A stretch of 26,943 bases of DNA from an uncultured Lachnospiraceae bacterium (GCA_946623295.1 CAMOQY010000003.1:1-26943), one strand, 5' to 3'. Counted from the first letter of the stretch, positions 1 through 7,653 are shown. Numbers and translations: made by a program. Notes: generated from the sequence alone by a model not told the origin.

Positions 1-363
1 CATGCTGATGATCGATGCGACCAGGATAAGCCTGACACCTCCTATCAGCGGGCTCCATATGAGCAGAGAAAACAGAAGTCCTCCCGCGGCGTCCGCTGCT
101 ATAAGCCTCAGATACGCCGTAGTCCCGCCGTAGCGCCACACCTGACTGTAGACACCCAGCAAAAATCTGAAAAAGAACAGACATGCGCATCCGACTGCCA
201 TGATAAGCGCTATCGTAGGAGCGCTTATCTCCTCACTCTGCGACGGATGCAGCCACATAAACAAAAAGCTGATGAATAACCATATGATAAGATCATACAG
301 TACCAACAGCCATCTGATTCTCGATATTAAATTTCTTTTATTGCTCTTCCCTGAGCGGCTCAT
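1..363 (-). CDS. CapD/WbpM-type polysaccharide biosynthesis protein, N-terminus only (partial)
   Basis: This is an open frame from an ATG at 363 that runs off the window edge, so only the first 121 residues are visible. They are strongly hydrophobic, with about four membrane segments. The stretch GVYSQVWRYGGTTAYLRLI resembles the loop between membrane segments in FlaA1/CapD/WbpM-family proteins, where a WRY-G motif is typical. Full members carry a cytoplasmic SDR domain that dehydrates or epimerises UDP-GlcNAc to make the first sugar of a surface glycan; that catalytic part is outside the window. A GGTGGG ribosome binding site precedes the ATG. It follows the LCP gene by 61 bases on the same strand and is probably the next gene of the polysaccharide operon. 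The family call rests on the membrane domain alone, so a different polysaccharide membrane protein is possible. Confidence 0.72.
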   Translation of the reverse strand, partial: MSRSGKSNKRNLISRIRWLLVLYDLIIWLFISFLFMWLHPSQSEEISAPTIALIMAVGCACLFFFRFLLGVYSQVWRYGGTTAYLRLIAADAAGGLLFSLLIWSPLIGGVRLILVASIISM

Positions 364-424
364 AGTTCCCACCACCAGGCTTTTTCCTGTAATTGCCGGC
401 AAATGACGCAGTTCCGGCAGACTA

Positions 425-1603
425 TCAGTCTGCTTTTACGTAAAACAGTCTTATGACCTCTTTTTTAAGCGCCTCTTCGTCGACATAATACTCGACATAA
501 TCTGTCGTCTTTGTAGTACCTTCAGTAGACAGTATATCGCCGTAGCGATAGTCGGATATCCGATCCAGAAGATCGGCTATATCTATATAGCCCATGTCCG
601 AGGTAAGAAAATCCACGATATTTCTCAGGGTCTTCACGGCCCAGCTCGAGGATTCCTTCATCTTTGCCGTCATTACCTTTTGAAGGGCCGACAGATACGT
701 CCTCTGTCTCCTCATGCGGGCAAGATTGGTGGTGTCGTCCTCCATTCCGCCGCGCGACTGTACGTACTGCAGGGCCTCCTCGCCCTCCAGTGTTACCTCT
801 CTGCCTTTGACAAACCGGCTGTTTATCTTGCCGAAATCATCCTCTATGGTAACGGTCACTCCGCCTACGGCGTCATTTATTACCGGGACAGCGTCCATCG
901 TAAAGGCCACGTAGTGGTCGATATGTATGCCGTAAAGGAGATTCTGTACCGCGTCTATGGCATTTCTGCAGCTGTCTTTTCCGCCCGTGCCGTACGTATG
1001 GGCAAGCGCGAGCTGCATGATCTCAGACCCCGTATACTGTGAGTTAAGGCCGTATTTTTTCACCTCGGTCATAGTATCGCGATTGAGCTGAAGCACGTCG
1101 TACTTCTGCTTGGCATGGTCTATGATCACAAGCGCGTTGAAATCATTCTGCTGATAATTGATGTACGCATCATCTCTGGCGATCGCCTGATCGGAGGTCT
1201 TGTCGATACCGAGTACGAGCATGATCTCCAGGTCGGTGTTTTCCTTGTACCAGGCATCATTATAGTAGAGCGAAGCCTGCCGGTCGTGAGAAGCATTGTC
1301 GATCGACTCCTCCCCGTTTCCGGTATCTCTGACTGAAATAAGGACCACGAGAACCACGATAATGATGAGCGCAAGAGCAACTCCACCGATCTTGTAGAGG
1401 AACTTTTTGTTTTCGGCGCACCAGACAGTGAATCTTTTAAAAAGTGTGTTCCTTTTGTGCTTATTGGATCCGCTGTGGTGGTGATGGTGGTGATCCCCTC
1501 CGTGAGCATGAGAACTCCCGGAGCCGGTGCTGTGGCTCCGGGAAGACTCAGCGCTCGCCCGGTTTGAATCTCTTAAGCTGTTATTACCGTTGAGTTCTGC
1601 CAA
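425..1603 (-). CDS. LytR-CpsA-Psr (LCP) family glycopolymer ligase with His-rich N-terminus
   Basis: LCP proteins move undecaprenyl-linked glycopolymers onto peptidoglycan on the outer face of the membrane. Of 392 residues, 1-70 are cytoplasmic, 72-90 form a membrane anchor, and about 125-310 are the LCP domain. Family hallmarks are visible: LVLGID (129-134), LQLNRDTM with Arg175 and Asp176, a VGGV turn near 246-249, and the Arg-rich stretch around 284-301 (QSR, then ARMRRQR) that binds the lipid pyrophosphate. The cytoplasmic tail is rich in Ser, Gly and His and holds six consecutive histidines (38-43) plus others nearby. The start is a TTG: a stop lies seven codons upstream, and no ATG or GTG occurs before the domain. 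The ribosome binding site is weak. It lies 42 bases after the sortase-substrate gene, in the chain-length/kinase operon, which fits a role in anchoring that operon's glycan to the wall. Confidence 0.93.
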   Translation of the reverse strand: MAELNGNNSLRDSNRASAESSRSHSTGSGSSHAHGGDHHHHHHSGSNKHKRNTLFKRFTVWCAENKKFLYKIGGVALALIIIVVLVVLISVRDTGNGEESIDNASHDRQASLYYNDAWYKENTDLEIMLVLGIDKTSDQAIARDDAYINYQQNDFNALVIIDHAKQKYDVLQLNRDTMTEVKKYGLNSQYTGSEIMQLALAHTYGTGGKDSCRNAIDAVQNLLYGIHIDHYVAFTMDAVPVINDAVGGVTVTIEDDFGKINSRFVKGREVTLEGEEALQYVQSRGGMEDDTTNLARMRRQRTYLSALQKVMTAKMKESSSWAVKTLRNIVDFLTSDMGYIDIADLLDRISDYRYGDILSTEGTTKTTDYVEYYVDEEALKKEVIRLFYVKAD

Positions 1604-1645
1604 GGCTGATTTCTCGCTTTACTATATGAAATGATATGCAGAGTT

Positions 1646-2389
1646 TTATGCGTGCTTCCTGTCAACGAGGATGCTGCCGCCGATGCAAAGCGCAAGAGCA
1701 GCTACCAGAGCGATGGAAACGATGATGCCGGTGGTCATATCTCCGGTCTGGGGAGAAGTGCCGCTGCCGCTGGTTCCCTGAACTTCTGTTGCAATTGCGA
1801 CTGCGCAGAACTTGTCAAGGACAACGTTGAGGCCGCCGTCAGCTACCTTTGCCTCATCAAGGACCTCCCATGTATCGCCGTCGCAGCTAACAAGAACAAC
1901 AACGGGATCGGAAGCGCTCAGGCTGGTCTCAAAGGAAACCTTTACGGAGCTCGCTACATCGGCAAAGGGAACATAGGTGTCGCCGTTGCGGACAAACGAA
2001 GCATCAAAGAACTCGGATACGCCAAGATCGGAAACAGAAGCGCCGGCCTTCTGGGCAGCTGCTTCGGCATCCTTGGTGAGATCAGCGACCGTAGAGGCTG
2101 CGTCAAGCTTTGCCTTAGCCTTTGTCAGGATATCCTTGATCTCGGGAAGAGCACTGTCCTTTTTGGAATAAGGAGTCAGAACCAGCTTCAGAGTATCATC
2201 GGCATCCTTCTCAGTGCCGGAAGCGTCAAAGATCAGGTAGTCCTGAAGAGTGCCGTTTTTGTCAGCACGCCTCACGATACCGGGAGTACCCTTCTGCTCC
2301 GCACTGGGAGTAGTAACTGCACCGAATGCGGGCACGGCCATAGCCATGACCAGCATTGCCGCCATAAGTGTTGCCATCAACTTCTTCAT
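1646..2389 (-). CDS. Sortase-anchored surface protein with SPQTG signal
   Basis: The 247-residue protein starts with a classical signal peptide (MKKLM, hydrophobic core, probable cleavage after AFGA near residue 23). It ends with a wall-sorting signal: SPQTG at 212-216, a hydrophobic segment of about 22 residues, and the basic tail DRKHA. (S/P)PxTG variants of LPxTG are known for clostridial class B sortases such as that of Clostridioides difficile. The gene for just such a sortase ends 12 bases upstream, so the two are very probably enzyme and substrate. The 190-residue exported middle is rich in Ala, Asp, Ser and Lys, contains a helical region near 85-115, and has two cysteines (in VSCDG and DKFCAV) that could pair. 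I recognise no known domain in it. The ATG at 2389 has an AGAGGTAAAAGGT ribosome binding site overlapping the sortase stop codon. Confidence 0.88.
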   Translation of the reverse strand: MKKLMATLMAAMLVMAMAVPAFGAVTTPSAEQKGTPGIVRRADKNGTLQDYLIFDASGTEKDADDTLKLVLTPYSKKDSALPEIKDILTKAKAKLDAASTVADLTKDAEAAAQKAGASVSDLGVSEFFDASFVRNGDTYVPFADVASSVKVSFETSLSASDPVVVLVSCDGDTWEVLDEAKVADGGLNVVLDKFCAVAIATEVQGTSGSGTSPQTGDMTTGIIVSIALVAALALCIGGSILVDRKHA

Positions 2390-2401
2390 ACCTTTTACCT
2401 C

Positions 2402-3217
2402 TCATTTCACGGCTTCAAGCCGTCCTACTACTAAATATCTCTTGCTTACCTTGCCCATCAGGCAGGTGCTCAGAACCAGCAGCCTGTCCTCGGGGGTAAC
2501 CTCAAGGGACTCATCCTTACGCCCGTCTATCGAGCGAACCTCTCTTATACTTCTCAAAAACAGTCTCATATCGCGGCTGTTATCAAAGTCGTAAGTCTGC
2601 ATGAGATGATAATTCTCATAAGGCACCGCCGCCCATACCGTGTAGTGGAGCTCGCGGTCCGGGAGATATATGATCATCTCTCTGTGCTCCTCAAAGCCGT
2701 CTCCGTCGGAGAAAGTGGTCTGGAGCGTTCCGAACATCGCTCCCGATCTCATCTTGTGTCCGTATATCACGGTGACCGGCTCATCAAACGTCTTGTCGTT
2801 GTATCTGCTTTCGGTAAAGAGCGCTCCCGCTCTGTACTCCCTCAGGTACGCACTGTGATCCAGATAGTAGGTGTCGTCACCCTCTCTCTGGCAGACCGGA
2901 AAGCTGATCTCCGTACCGGGTATATACAGCCAGGCGTATATCTCGGGATTTTTTGACCACTGCTCCTCCCAGTCTATGGGACTGACGTACGGCTCTGTCG
3001 TGGGCTCCTCCGTGGCTTCGGAGGACTGATCGCTCCCGGCCGCCTCTGAGGACGCCGCCTCCGACGAGGTCTGCTCAGTAGGATAGATGATCGGATCATC
3101 CTCGTCTATTCCGGCGGTCCCGCAGCTCTGATTCTGCAGGAGGAGGATCACGCAAAGCACGATGATCACAACGCCAAGTCCTATATATATATAACTAAAT
3201 AAAGAACTCTTCTTCAT
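2402..3217 (-). CDS. srtB: Class B sortase
   Basis: This membrane-anchored transpeptidase cleaves between Thr and Gly of a sorting signal and joins the protein to a wall amino group. In a 271-residue protein, residues 9-28 form the N-terminal anchor. A Ser/Glu/Thr-rich linker (about 46-77) leads to a sortase domain at 83-271. The catalytic triad is visible as His154 (YGHKM), Cys252 (LSTCL) and Arg260 (KRYLVVGRL). YAWLYIPGTEISFPV and the helical insertion before the catalytic Cys are class B traits. I start at the ATG at 3217 (MKKSSLF) because the longer frame adds 12 residues that break the anchor layout and lie inside the preceding phosphatase gene; even so the two genes overlap by 23 bases. 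The next gene encodes an SPQTG protein, the likely substrate. A sortase between a tyrosine phosphatase and an LCP gene is an uncommon arrangement. Confidence 0.93.
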   Translation of the reverse strand: MKKSSLFSYIYIGLGVVIIVLCVILLLQNQSCGTAGIDEDDPIIYPTEQTSSEAASSEAAGSDQSSEATEEPTTEPYVSPIDWEEQWSKNPEIYAWLYIPGTEISFPVCQREGDDTYYLDHSAYLREYRAGALFTESRYNDKTFDEPVTVIYGHKMRSGAMFGTLQTTFSDGDGFEEHREMIIYLPDRELHYTVWAAVPYENYHLMQTYDFDNSRDMRLFLRSIREVRSIDGRKDESLEVTPEDRLLVLSTCLMGKVSKRYLVVGRLEAVK

Positions 3218-3887
3218 AAAAATCCAGTGCGGACAGCCCGTCGTCCCCGGCATATCTGCCTATCATCTCCAGCGCCGGAGCGATCCTGGGAGTCCGGATG
3301 TCCATCCCGTGGCAGTCGGTGCCGATAAACTGCACAAGCCCGCTGCGGAAGAGAGACTTCAGCATCCGCCTGTTTTTCCTGTTTTCGGCGAAGCCGGCGT
3401 TGATCTGCATCAGCGCCCCTCTCATCGAAAGCATCTCGAATATATCAAGCTTGTTATATTCAAGATATCGGTCTATGTGGGCAAGAAGCACGATGACTCT
3501 GCCGTCCGTGGCAAGTTCTATCGTCTCCTCAAGCGTACTGCGATCCCAGTGTGTCTTCGGAAGCTCGAGCATCAGCAGCGGAGTTCCCTCTATACATAGC
3601 CTCTCGATGCCCTCGGTCCGGGATACCCCTATATAATAGCACACTTCCGCGCCAAGTAAAAGCTTTGGATAGTCATCGCCGTCCATGCCCGAGACAAGTC
3701 TGTCGTAAGCTTTCTGTCTCCGCTCGAGAAAACTGTCCGGATCCTCTTCTTCGGCGTAGAAATGCGACGTGAGGACTACCGTGTCCACCCCCTGCCCGCG
3801 CAGAGTCCTGAGCATCTCGAGACTTTCCCTGACGGATCTGCTCCCGTCATCCATTCCCGGCAGAATATGGGTGTGAATGTCGAGCAT
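3195..3887 (-). CDS. PHP-type protein-tyrosine phosphatase (CpsB/CapC/YwqE family)
   Basis: This 230-residue cytoplasmic, metal-dependent phosphatase should remove phosphate from the tyrosine tail of the kinase encoded just upstream, thereby controlling polysaccharide chain length. Metal ligands of the PHP fold are visible in order: His5 and His7 (DIHTHILPGMDDG), His42 (LTSHFY), Glu81 (GAEVCYY), His137 (LAHIDRY), and Asp191 with His193 (GTDCHGMD). Length and motif order match CpsB and YwqE. The ATG at 3887 lies two bases after the kinase stop codon, so the two are probably translationally coupled. The 3' end overlaps the sortase start by 23 bases. Confidence 0.94.
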   Translation of the reverse strand: MLDIHTHILPGMDDGSRSVRESLEMLRTLRGQGVDTVVLTSHFYAEEEDPDSFLERRQKAYDRLVSGMDGDDYPKLLLGAEVCYYIGVSRTEGIERLCIEGTPLLMLELPKTHWDRSTLEETIELATDGRVIVLLAHIDRYLEYNKLDIFEMLSMRGALMQINAGFAENRKNRRMLKSLFRSGLVQFIGTDCHGMDIRTPRIAPALEMIGRYAGDDGLSALDFYEEEFFI

Positions 3888-3889
3888 TT

Positions 3890-4783
3890 CTATACCTTTT
3901 TACGGCTCTTCGGCTGAACCTGCACGGTCGGTGCGGGATCCTGAGCGGTCACGCTGCTCTTTTCGGAAGTTTCCGCATTCTGCTCTGAGCCATAGCCGTA
4001 GCCGTAACCATATCCATAGCCGTAGCCTTTGCTGTAGCCCTTTCCTCCGTAGCCGTAAGCCTTGCTGTGGGCCTTGTATCTGGAGTGGCTCCTGTAGTAG
4101 TAGCCCTTGTTGTTTTTGGTGACGTCCGTGAGCACGAAGCCCAGGAGCTTGTCCTTTAACGGATTGAACTGAGCGACGCAGCTGTTGAGGAACCGCCTGC
4201 TTGAGTAGTCCTCGCGGACTACCATGATCAGCCCGTCAAGTATCGCGGCAGCCACGAGAGCATCGGATACGATGCCTACCGGAGGGAGATCAATGATAAT
4301 GTAATCATACTCCTCTCTGGCTCTCTCCATAAACCTTACCATCCCGTCAGAGCTGAGCAGCTCGGACGGATTGGGCGGAATATTGCCGGCGGGGATCACG
4401 TCCCAGTTCTCTATCAGCGAGGACTGTCTCGTGCACTCCTCCTTTGTGGCGGAACCGACGATATAATCGGAAAGTCCGGGTCTGCGGTTTATAAGCAGCG
4501 ATCTGGCTACGTTTGGCAGTCTGAGATCGCCGTCGACCAGCAGGACCTTTTTCCCTGTCTGCGCCATCGTATAGGCAAGATTGATGGAGGTCGTGGTCTT
4601 TCCCTCGCCGCGCGTGGAGCTCGTGACTCCCACTACGGGACATTTCTTATCGGTATTCAGCGCGAATTTCAGGTTTGCGCGGAGAAGCTTGTATGCCTCC
4701 GACGCGGCAAAGCTGAGATTCTCGCAGAGAAGCTCTCTCTGTTCCTCTCTGGTAGCGGAGATCTTGTTCTTGTTGGTGCTCAT
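3890..4783 (-). CDS. BY-family tyrosine kinase (CpsD/CapB type) with (Gly-Tyr) tail
   Basis: This cytoplasmic bacterial tyrosine kinase works with the membrane adaptor encoded just upstream. Residues 29-40 hold the EAYKLLRANLKF oligomerisation motif. Walker A is SSTRGEGKTT (55-64, Lys62), Walker A' is LLVDGDLRLP (81-90), and Walker B is IIIDLPP (162-168, Asp165). From residue 228 to 264 the tail holds 13 tyrosines, ending in a perfect (Gly-Tyr)6 run interspersed upstream with Lys, Ser and Gly. These are the expected autophosphorylation sites, although known CpsD tails carry fewer, more widely spaced tyrosines. Past the run, 33 residues rich in Ser, Thr and Pro end in a basic SRKKV tail. The start overlaps the stop of the preceding gene as ATGA, with a GGAGG ribosome binding site. 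The PHP phosphatase follows after two bases. Confidence 0.95.
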   Translation of the reverse strand: MSTNKNKISATREEQRELLCENLSFAASEAYKLLRANLKFALNTDKKCPVVGVTSSTRGEGKTTTSINLAYTMAQTGKKVLLVDGDLRLPNVARSLLINRRPGLSDYIVGSATKEECTRQSSLIENWDVIPAGNIPPNPSELLSSDGMVRFMERAREEYDYIIIDLPPVGIVSDALVAAAILDGLIMVVREDYSSRRFLNSCVAQFNPLKDKLLGFVLTDVTKNNKGYYYRSHSRYKAHSKAYGYGGKGYSKGYGYGYGYGYGYGSEQNAETSEKSSVTAQDPAPTVQVQPKSRKKV

Positions 4784-5616
4784 GACCGACCTCCTCTCTT
4801 CATGGCCTCTTCATCGGCGCGCTGCGCGGCGGATTCAGCTCTGGCAGCAGCCTGGCTGTGGCTGATCGTCTCGCGTCTCTCTGAGCGCCTGTAGTAGTAA
4901 CTCTTTTCACTGTGCTCCATCAGATCGGGAATGGCCGCGAGGACGGGGATGCCCTCAAAGGTATTGGTAAGGTATTCCTCGTTGTGGATGAGGTCATCCA
5001 TGAGCTGAAGCACAAAGATAACAGCAATCGACAGAACCGCTCCGGCGAGAAGGCCTATCAGAGTGAATTTCGCATTGCTGGGGTAAGTCTTGTTCGGAAG
5101 GAGCGGCGCATAGTCCACCACCTTCACGGAGCTGCCCTCTACTATATCGCTTATCTTTGAAGGAAGGACGTCGGCTATCGTATTTGCGATGAGCTGCGCC
5201 TCCTCGGCGCTGGTGCTGGTGACTGTGATGCGGAATATCTCCGTATCATTCACAGCTGTGGCGTCGATCATGCCGCTCAGGGTCTTGTAGGAATATCCGG
5301 TACCGGACTTCTCGGACACCTCGTTCAGGCAGGTCCTGGAATTGAGCACCACGAGATATGTATTGACAAGGCTCTTGGCCGCGGTAAGCTCCGTTGTGGA
5401 TATCTGGTACGTAGTGGTACCGCCCACGCCTCTGTTGTTTACGTACATCATGACGCTGGACTGGTACTGGGGCGTAATGGCAAACTTAGCGTAGCAGAAA
5501 GCGGCCGCGCCGCCGATGACAGCTACGATTATGATCGCCCATATCCGGTTCCAGAGAACCTTGAGTAACGCAGACAGATCTAACTCTGTGCTCCCGTCTG
5601 CTGCTCTCTTCAGCAT
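4780..5616 (-). CDS. Wzz/YveK-type chain-length determinant and kinase adaptor
   Basis: The 278-residue protein has two membrane segments (about 24-43 and 183-203) around an extracytoplasmic loop, as in Gram-positive polysaccharide co-polymerases (CapA, CpsC, YveK). The proline-rich motif PLLPNKTYPSNAK just before the second segment is typical of Wzz proteins. The roughly 70-residue cytoplasmic tail begins QLMDDLIHNEEYL, contains ATP-dependent-kinase activator features (GIPVLAAIPD), and ends in a basic, Ala-rich stretch. In this family the tail activates the separate kinase encoded next. The ATG at 5616 has a GGGGGAT ribosome binding site and is the first gene after a strong promoter. Its stop overlaps the kinase start by four bases. 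Confidence 0.92.
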   Translation of the reverse strand: MLKRAADGSTELDLSALLKVLWNRIWAIIIVAVIGGAAAFCYAKFAITPQYQSSVMMYVNNRGVGGTTTYQISTTELTAAKSLVNTYLVVLNSRTCLNEVSEKSGTGYSYKTLSGMIDATAVNDTEIFRITVTSTSAEEAQLIANTIADVLPSKISDIVEGSSVKVVDYAPLLPNKTYPSNAKFTLIGLLAGAVLSIAVIFVLQLMDDLIHNEEYLTNTFEGIPVLAAIPDLMEHSEKSYYYRRSERRETISHSQAAARAESAAQRADEEAMKRGGRS

Positions 5617-5656
5617 AACATTATCCCCCGTAGTGATATTACCTCATAATGAGATA

Positions 5657-5685
5657 ATGATAACTCATATGACATGTAATGTCAA
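5657..5685 (-). promoter_or_regulatory. Sigma-A type promoter of the polysaccharide/sortase operon
   Basis: On the minus strand, TTGACA (5685-5680) is followed by a 17-base spacer and TATCAT (5662-5657). That is a full -35 match and five of six at -10. It lies about 40 bases before the first operon gene and separates that operon from the carboxypeptidase gene, whose stop is at 5714. I see no terminator in this gap, so some read-through from the upstream operon is possible. Confidence 0.8.
5670..5684. promoter_or_regulatory. Palindrome over the -35 box (candidate operator)
   Basis: TGACAT-GTA-ATGTCA is a perfect 6+3+6 inverted repeat covering nearly all of the -35 hexamer. A second perfect dyad, CTCAT-A-ATGAG, lies at 5643-5653 just downstream of the -10 box. 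A dimeric repressor at either site would block RNA polymerase. The dyads are seen; the regulator and the function are inferred. Confidence 0.4.
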
Positions 5686-5713
5686 ACATGATTTTGATAA
5701 ATATACAAGCTGT

Positions 5714-7195
5714 CTATAACTCGTTATCGTCGTTTTCAAGGCTTTTCTCCCGCCTCAGGGCGCGCATTCTTTCTATGCGTTCGCGGCGAAGCTTGAGCTG
5801 TTCTCTCTGACGGCGTCTCCTGCGTTTGATGATGCGTACTGCACACCACCAGAGTCCGACCGCAGCCGCTGCGGCTATGACCACCCACATGACTGCCAGA
5901 AGGAAAGTTTTAAAGCCCGAACCGCTCTCCTGATCCTGCCGGGGCGCGTCGCTGACCGGCTCGGTTTCACCATCCGTTGCAGGCTCCGCAGCGCTCTCTC
6001 CCGGCGTCACATCGGTATCTGTCCCTGCTGCGGAAGCAGTCTTTAATAGTCCGCCCTCGACAAGCAGCGCCCGTCCCGCGGCAAGGTACTCTCCCGACTT
6101 TATCTGGAGAGATCCGACCGCTTCGTCAAGGCCCATGGTGTCGCTGCTGCTGAAGTTAAAGCTGATATTCGTAGTTTCGGAAGGCAGATAAAGCCTGAGT
6201 CCCGTATCCATCGACAGCGGCAGCGGGGAAACGCTTTCAAGGCCCGTAAAAAAGCCCTGTGAAAGATTTGAAATATCCGTCATCTGGAACTTGTCAAAAC
6301 CGTAGTCCAGAAGCTTTTTCGTATCGCTGTATCTGACTCCGCCGCCCTGCGTTTCCTTCATGACTACGGCGATCAGCTCGGCGCCGTCGCGTTTCGCGTA
6401 GGTCACGAGCGTATTAAAGGCAAGCGAGGTATAGCCTGTCTTTCCGGCCACCGCAGTATCATAGTAATACTCGGAATCGGAGTGCAGCATCTTGTGATTC
6501 ATGGAAAAGGTGTATCCGGAGGGATTCTTTTCCGTGGGCTCTATGGTATAAGTCACCGTCGAATCTATCCTGTAGAAGTCTTCGTTCTGAAGGGCGTTCC
6601 ACATGATAAGAGCCATGTCGTGGGCCGTGGTGCGGTGTTTGTCATCGTTGAGTCCGTGGGGATTGGTAAAGTTGGAATTCGTGCAGCCTATCGCGGCCGC
6701 CTTTTCATTCATAAGTGCGGCAAAGCCCTCTATGGATCCCGCCACGTGCTCGGCGAGCGCGTATCCGCACGAATTAACGGAGTCGAGCATCAGCGCGTAG
6801 AGGCACTGCTCCACGGTGAGGACCTCTCCTTCCTTGAATCTGGCGTCAAACCCTCCGTCCTCCAGATCCGTGACCGACGCATGGGAAAACGTGACCTCCT
6901 CGTCAAGCGCGCAGTGCTCGAGCACGACCATCGCGGTCATTATCTTTGTGATGCTTGCGGGATATCTGTCTTCGTTTGCGTTTTTCGCAAAAAGCACCTC
7001 TCCCGAGCCCAGCTCTATAAGATACGCGCTCCTGCTGCTGACGTCGAATCCGGGGGAAGGCAGTATGCCCGTTCCCGTCAGATCGTACAGCGGCCTCACC
7101 GGAGCGGCGCTCTGGCCCAGCGCCATGGCCGGCAGCAAAAATGAGGCGGCGGCGAAGGCGGCCGCGCATATGAGCTTTCTGAAAAACCCTTTCAT
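5714..7195 (-). CDS. Serine-type D-Ala-D-Ala carboxypeptidase (PBP5/DacF-like)
   Basis: This penicillin-binding protein removes the terminal D-Ala of wall pentapeptides outside the membrane. Residues 1-26 are a signal peptide. The S11 active-site motifs are present: SITK (Ser81, Lys84), SVN (139-141) and KTG (252-254). A PBP5-type C-terminal beta domain follows to about residue 375. The linker (about 385-425) is acidic and rich in Ala, Thr and Glu. Unlike E. coli PBP5, which ends in an amphipathic helix, this protein ends in a true membrane segment (about 428-452) followed by a very basic cytoplasmic tail with a run of five arginines. At 493 residues it is longer than the usual 400 because of this end. 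It starts one base after the DUF1934 gene and closes the ddl-murI operon, so that operon builds and trims the same D-Ala ends. Confidence 0.94.
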   Translation of the reverse strand: MKGFFRKLICAAAFAAASFLLPAMALGQSAAPVRPLYDLTGTGILPSPGFDVSSRSAYLIELGSGEVLFAKNANEDRYPASITKIMTAMVVLEHCALDEEVTFSHASVTDLEDGGFDARFKEGEVLTVEQCLYALMLDSVNSCGYALAEHVAGSIEGFAALMNEKAAAIGCTNSNFTNPHGLNDDKHRTTAHDMALIMWNALQNEDFYRIDSTVTYTIEPTEKNPSGYTFSMNHKMLHSDSEYYYDTAVAGKTGYTSLAFNTLVTYAKRDGAELIAVVMKETQGGGVRYSDTKKLLDYGFDKFQMTDISNLSQGFFTGLESVSPLPLSMDTGLRLYLPSETTNISFNFSSSDTMGLDEAVGSLQIKSGEYLAAGRALLVEGGLLKTASAAGTDTDVTPGESAAEPATDGETEPVSDAPRQDQESGSGFKTFLLAVMWVVIAAAAAVGLWWCAVRIIKRRRRRQREQLKLRRERIERMRALRREKSLENDDNEL

Positions 7196-7196
7196 A

Positions 7197-7652
7197 TCAA
7201 CAATTCCTTTGCTCTAAAGCTCTTTTTCCGGCGGATCTGACCGTTATCAGCATCTCGCAGTCAGATGTTTTTTCGTAATTTATCTCAGTTTCGTATCCGA
7301 TGGAAACAACCATCTCGTCTCCGTTTTCCTCTATCGAGACCCGGTGAGCTCTTACTCCCATTATAAATCCCCCAAACGGGGTAACGTAGTGGGATACGTG
7401 GCTGACGCCCTCGCGAAAGAGCATGTCGGAAACTACCAGGCCTCTCTTGCGGATGCTCACGCCATCAGCCGAGATCTTGAGCACGTTGCGCACAGGCTCG
7501 TCAAAATCAGCCTGTCTCTCCTCAAAAAGGATATACCTGCTGCCCTTGCGCTCGTAATACTCTCCGGTGGAGATCACCTCTATCTCGTCGGAATCTCCGC
7601 CTTCGGACGGGAACAGCCGTCCTCTGACGCTTACTGTTACTTCAGGATCCAT
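7197..7652 (-). CDS. DUF1934 (YwiB-like) beta-barrel protein
   Basis: The 151-residue protein matches the layout of B. subtilis YwiB: an opening strand (VTVSVRGRL), the EVISTGEYYERKGSRYILFEE region, a central strand ending in RKRG, the TPFG motif in HYVTPFGGFIMGV, and a closing strand INYEKTSDCEMLITV. The family is thought to form a calycin-like barrel; its role is unknown. There is no signal peptide, so it is probably cytoplasmic. The ATG at 7652 lies one base after the murI stop. Placement between glutamate racemase and a D,D-carboxypeptidase suggests a link with wall metabolism, which is inference only. Confidence 0.85.
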   Translation of the reverse strand: MDPEVTVSVRGRLFPSEGGDSDEIEVISTGEYYERKGSRYILFEERQADFDEPVRNVLKISADGVSIRKRGLVVSDMLFREGVSHVSHYVTPFGGFIMGVRAHRVSIEENGDEMVVSIGYETEINYEKTSDCEMLITVRSAGKRALEQRNC

Positions 7653-7653
7653 A

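Noticed and set aside
418..432. Perfect 6+3+6 palindrome covering the LCP stop codon, with a nearby CCGG stem
   Set aside because: No T-run follows on the minus strand, and the next gene has a ribosome binding site close by, so it is not supported as a terminator.
1631..2434. Long plus-strand open frame (267 residues) opposite the SPQTG gene
   Set aside because: The minus-strand frame has a signal peptide, sorting signal and ribosome binding site; the plus frame has Cys/Ser-rich random composition and no recognisable family.
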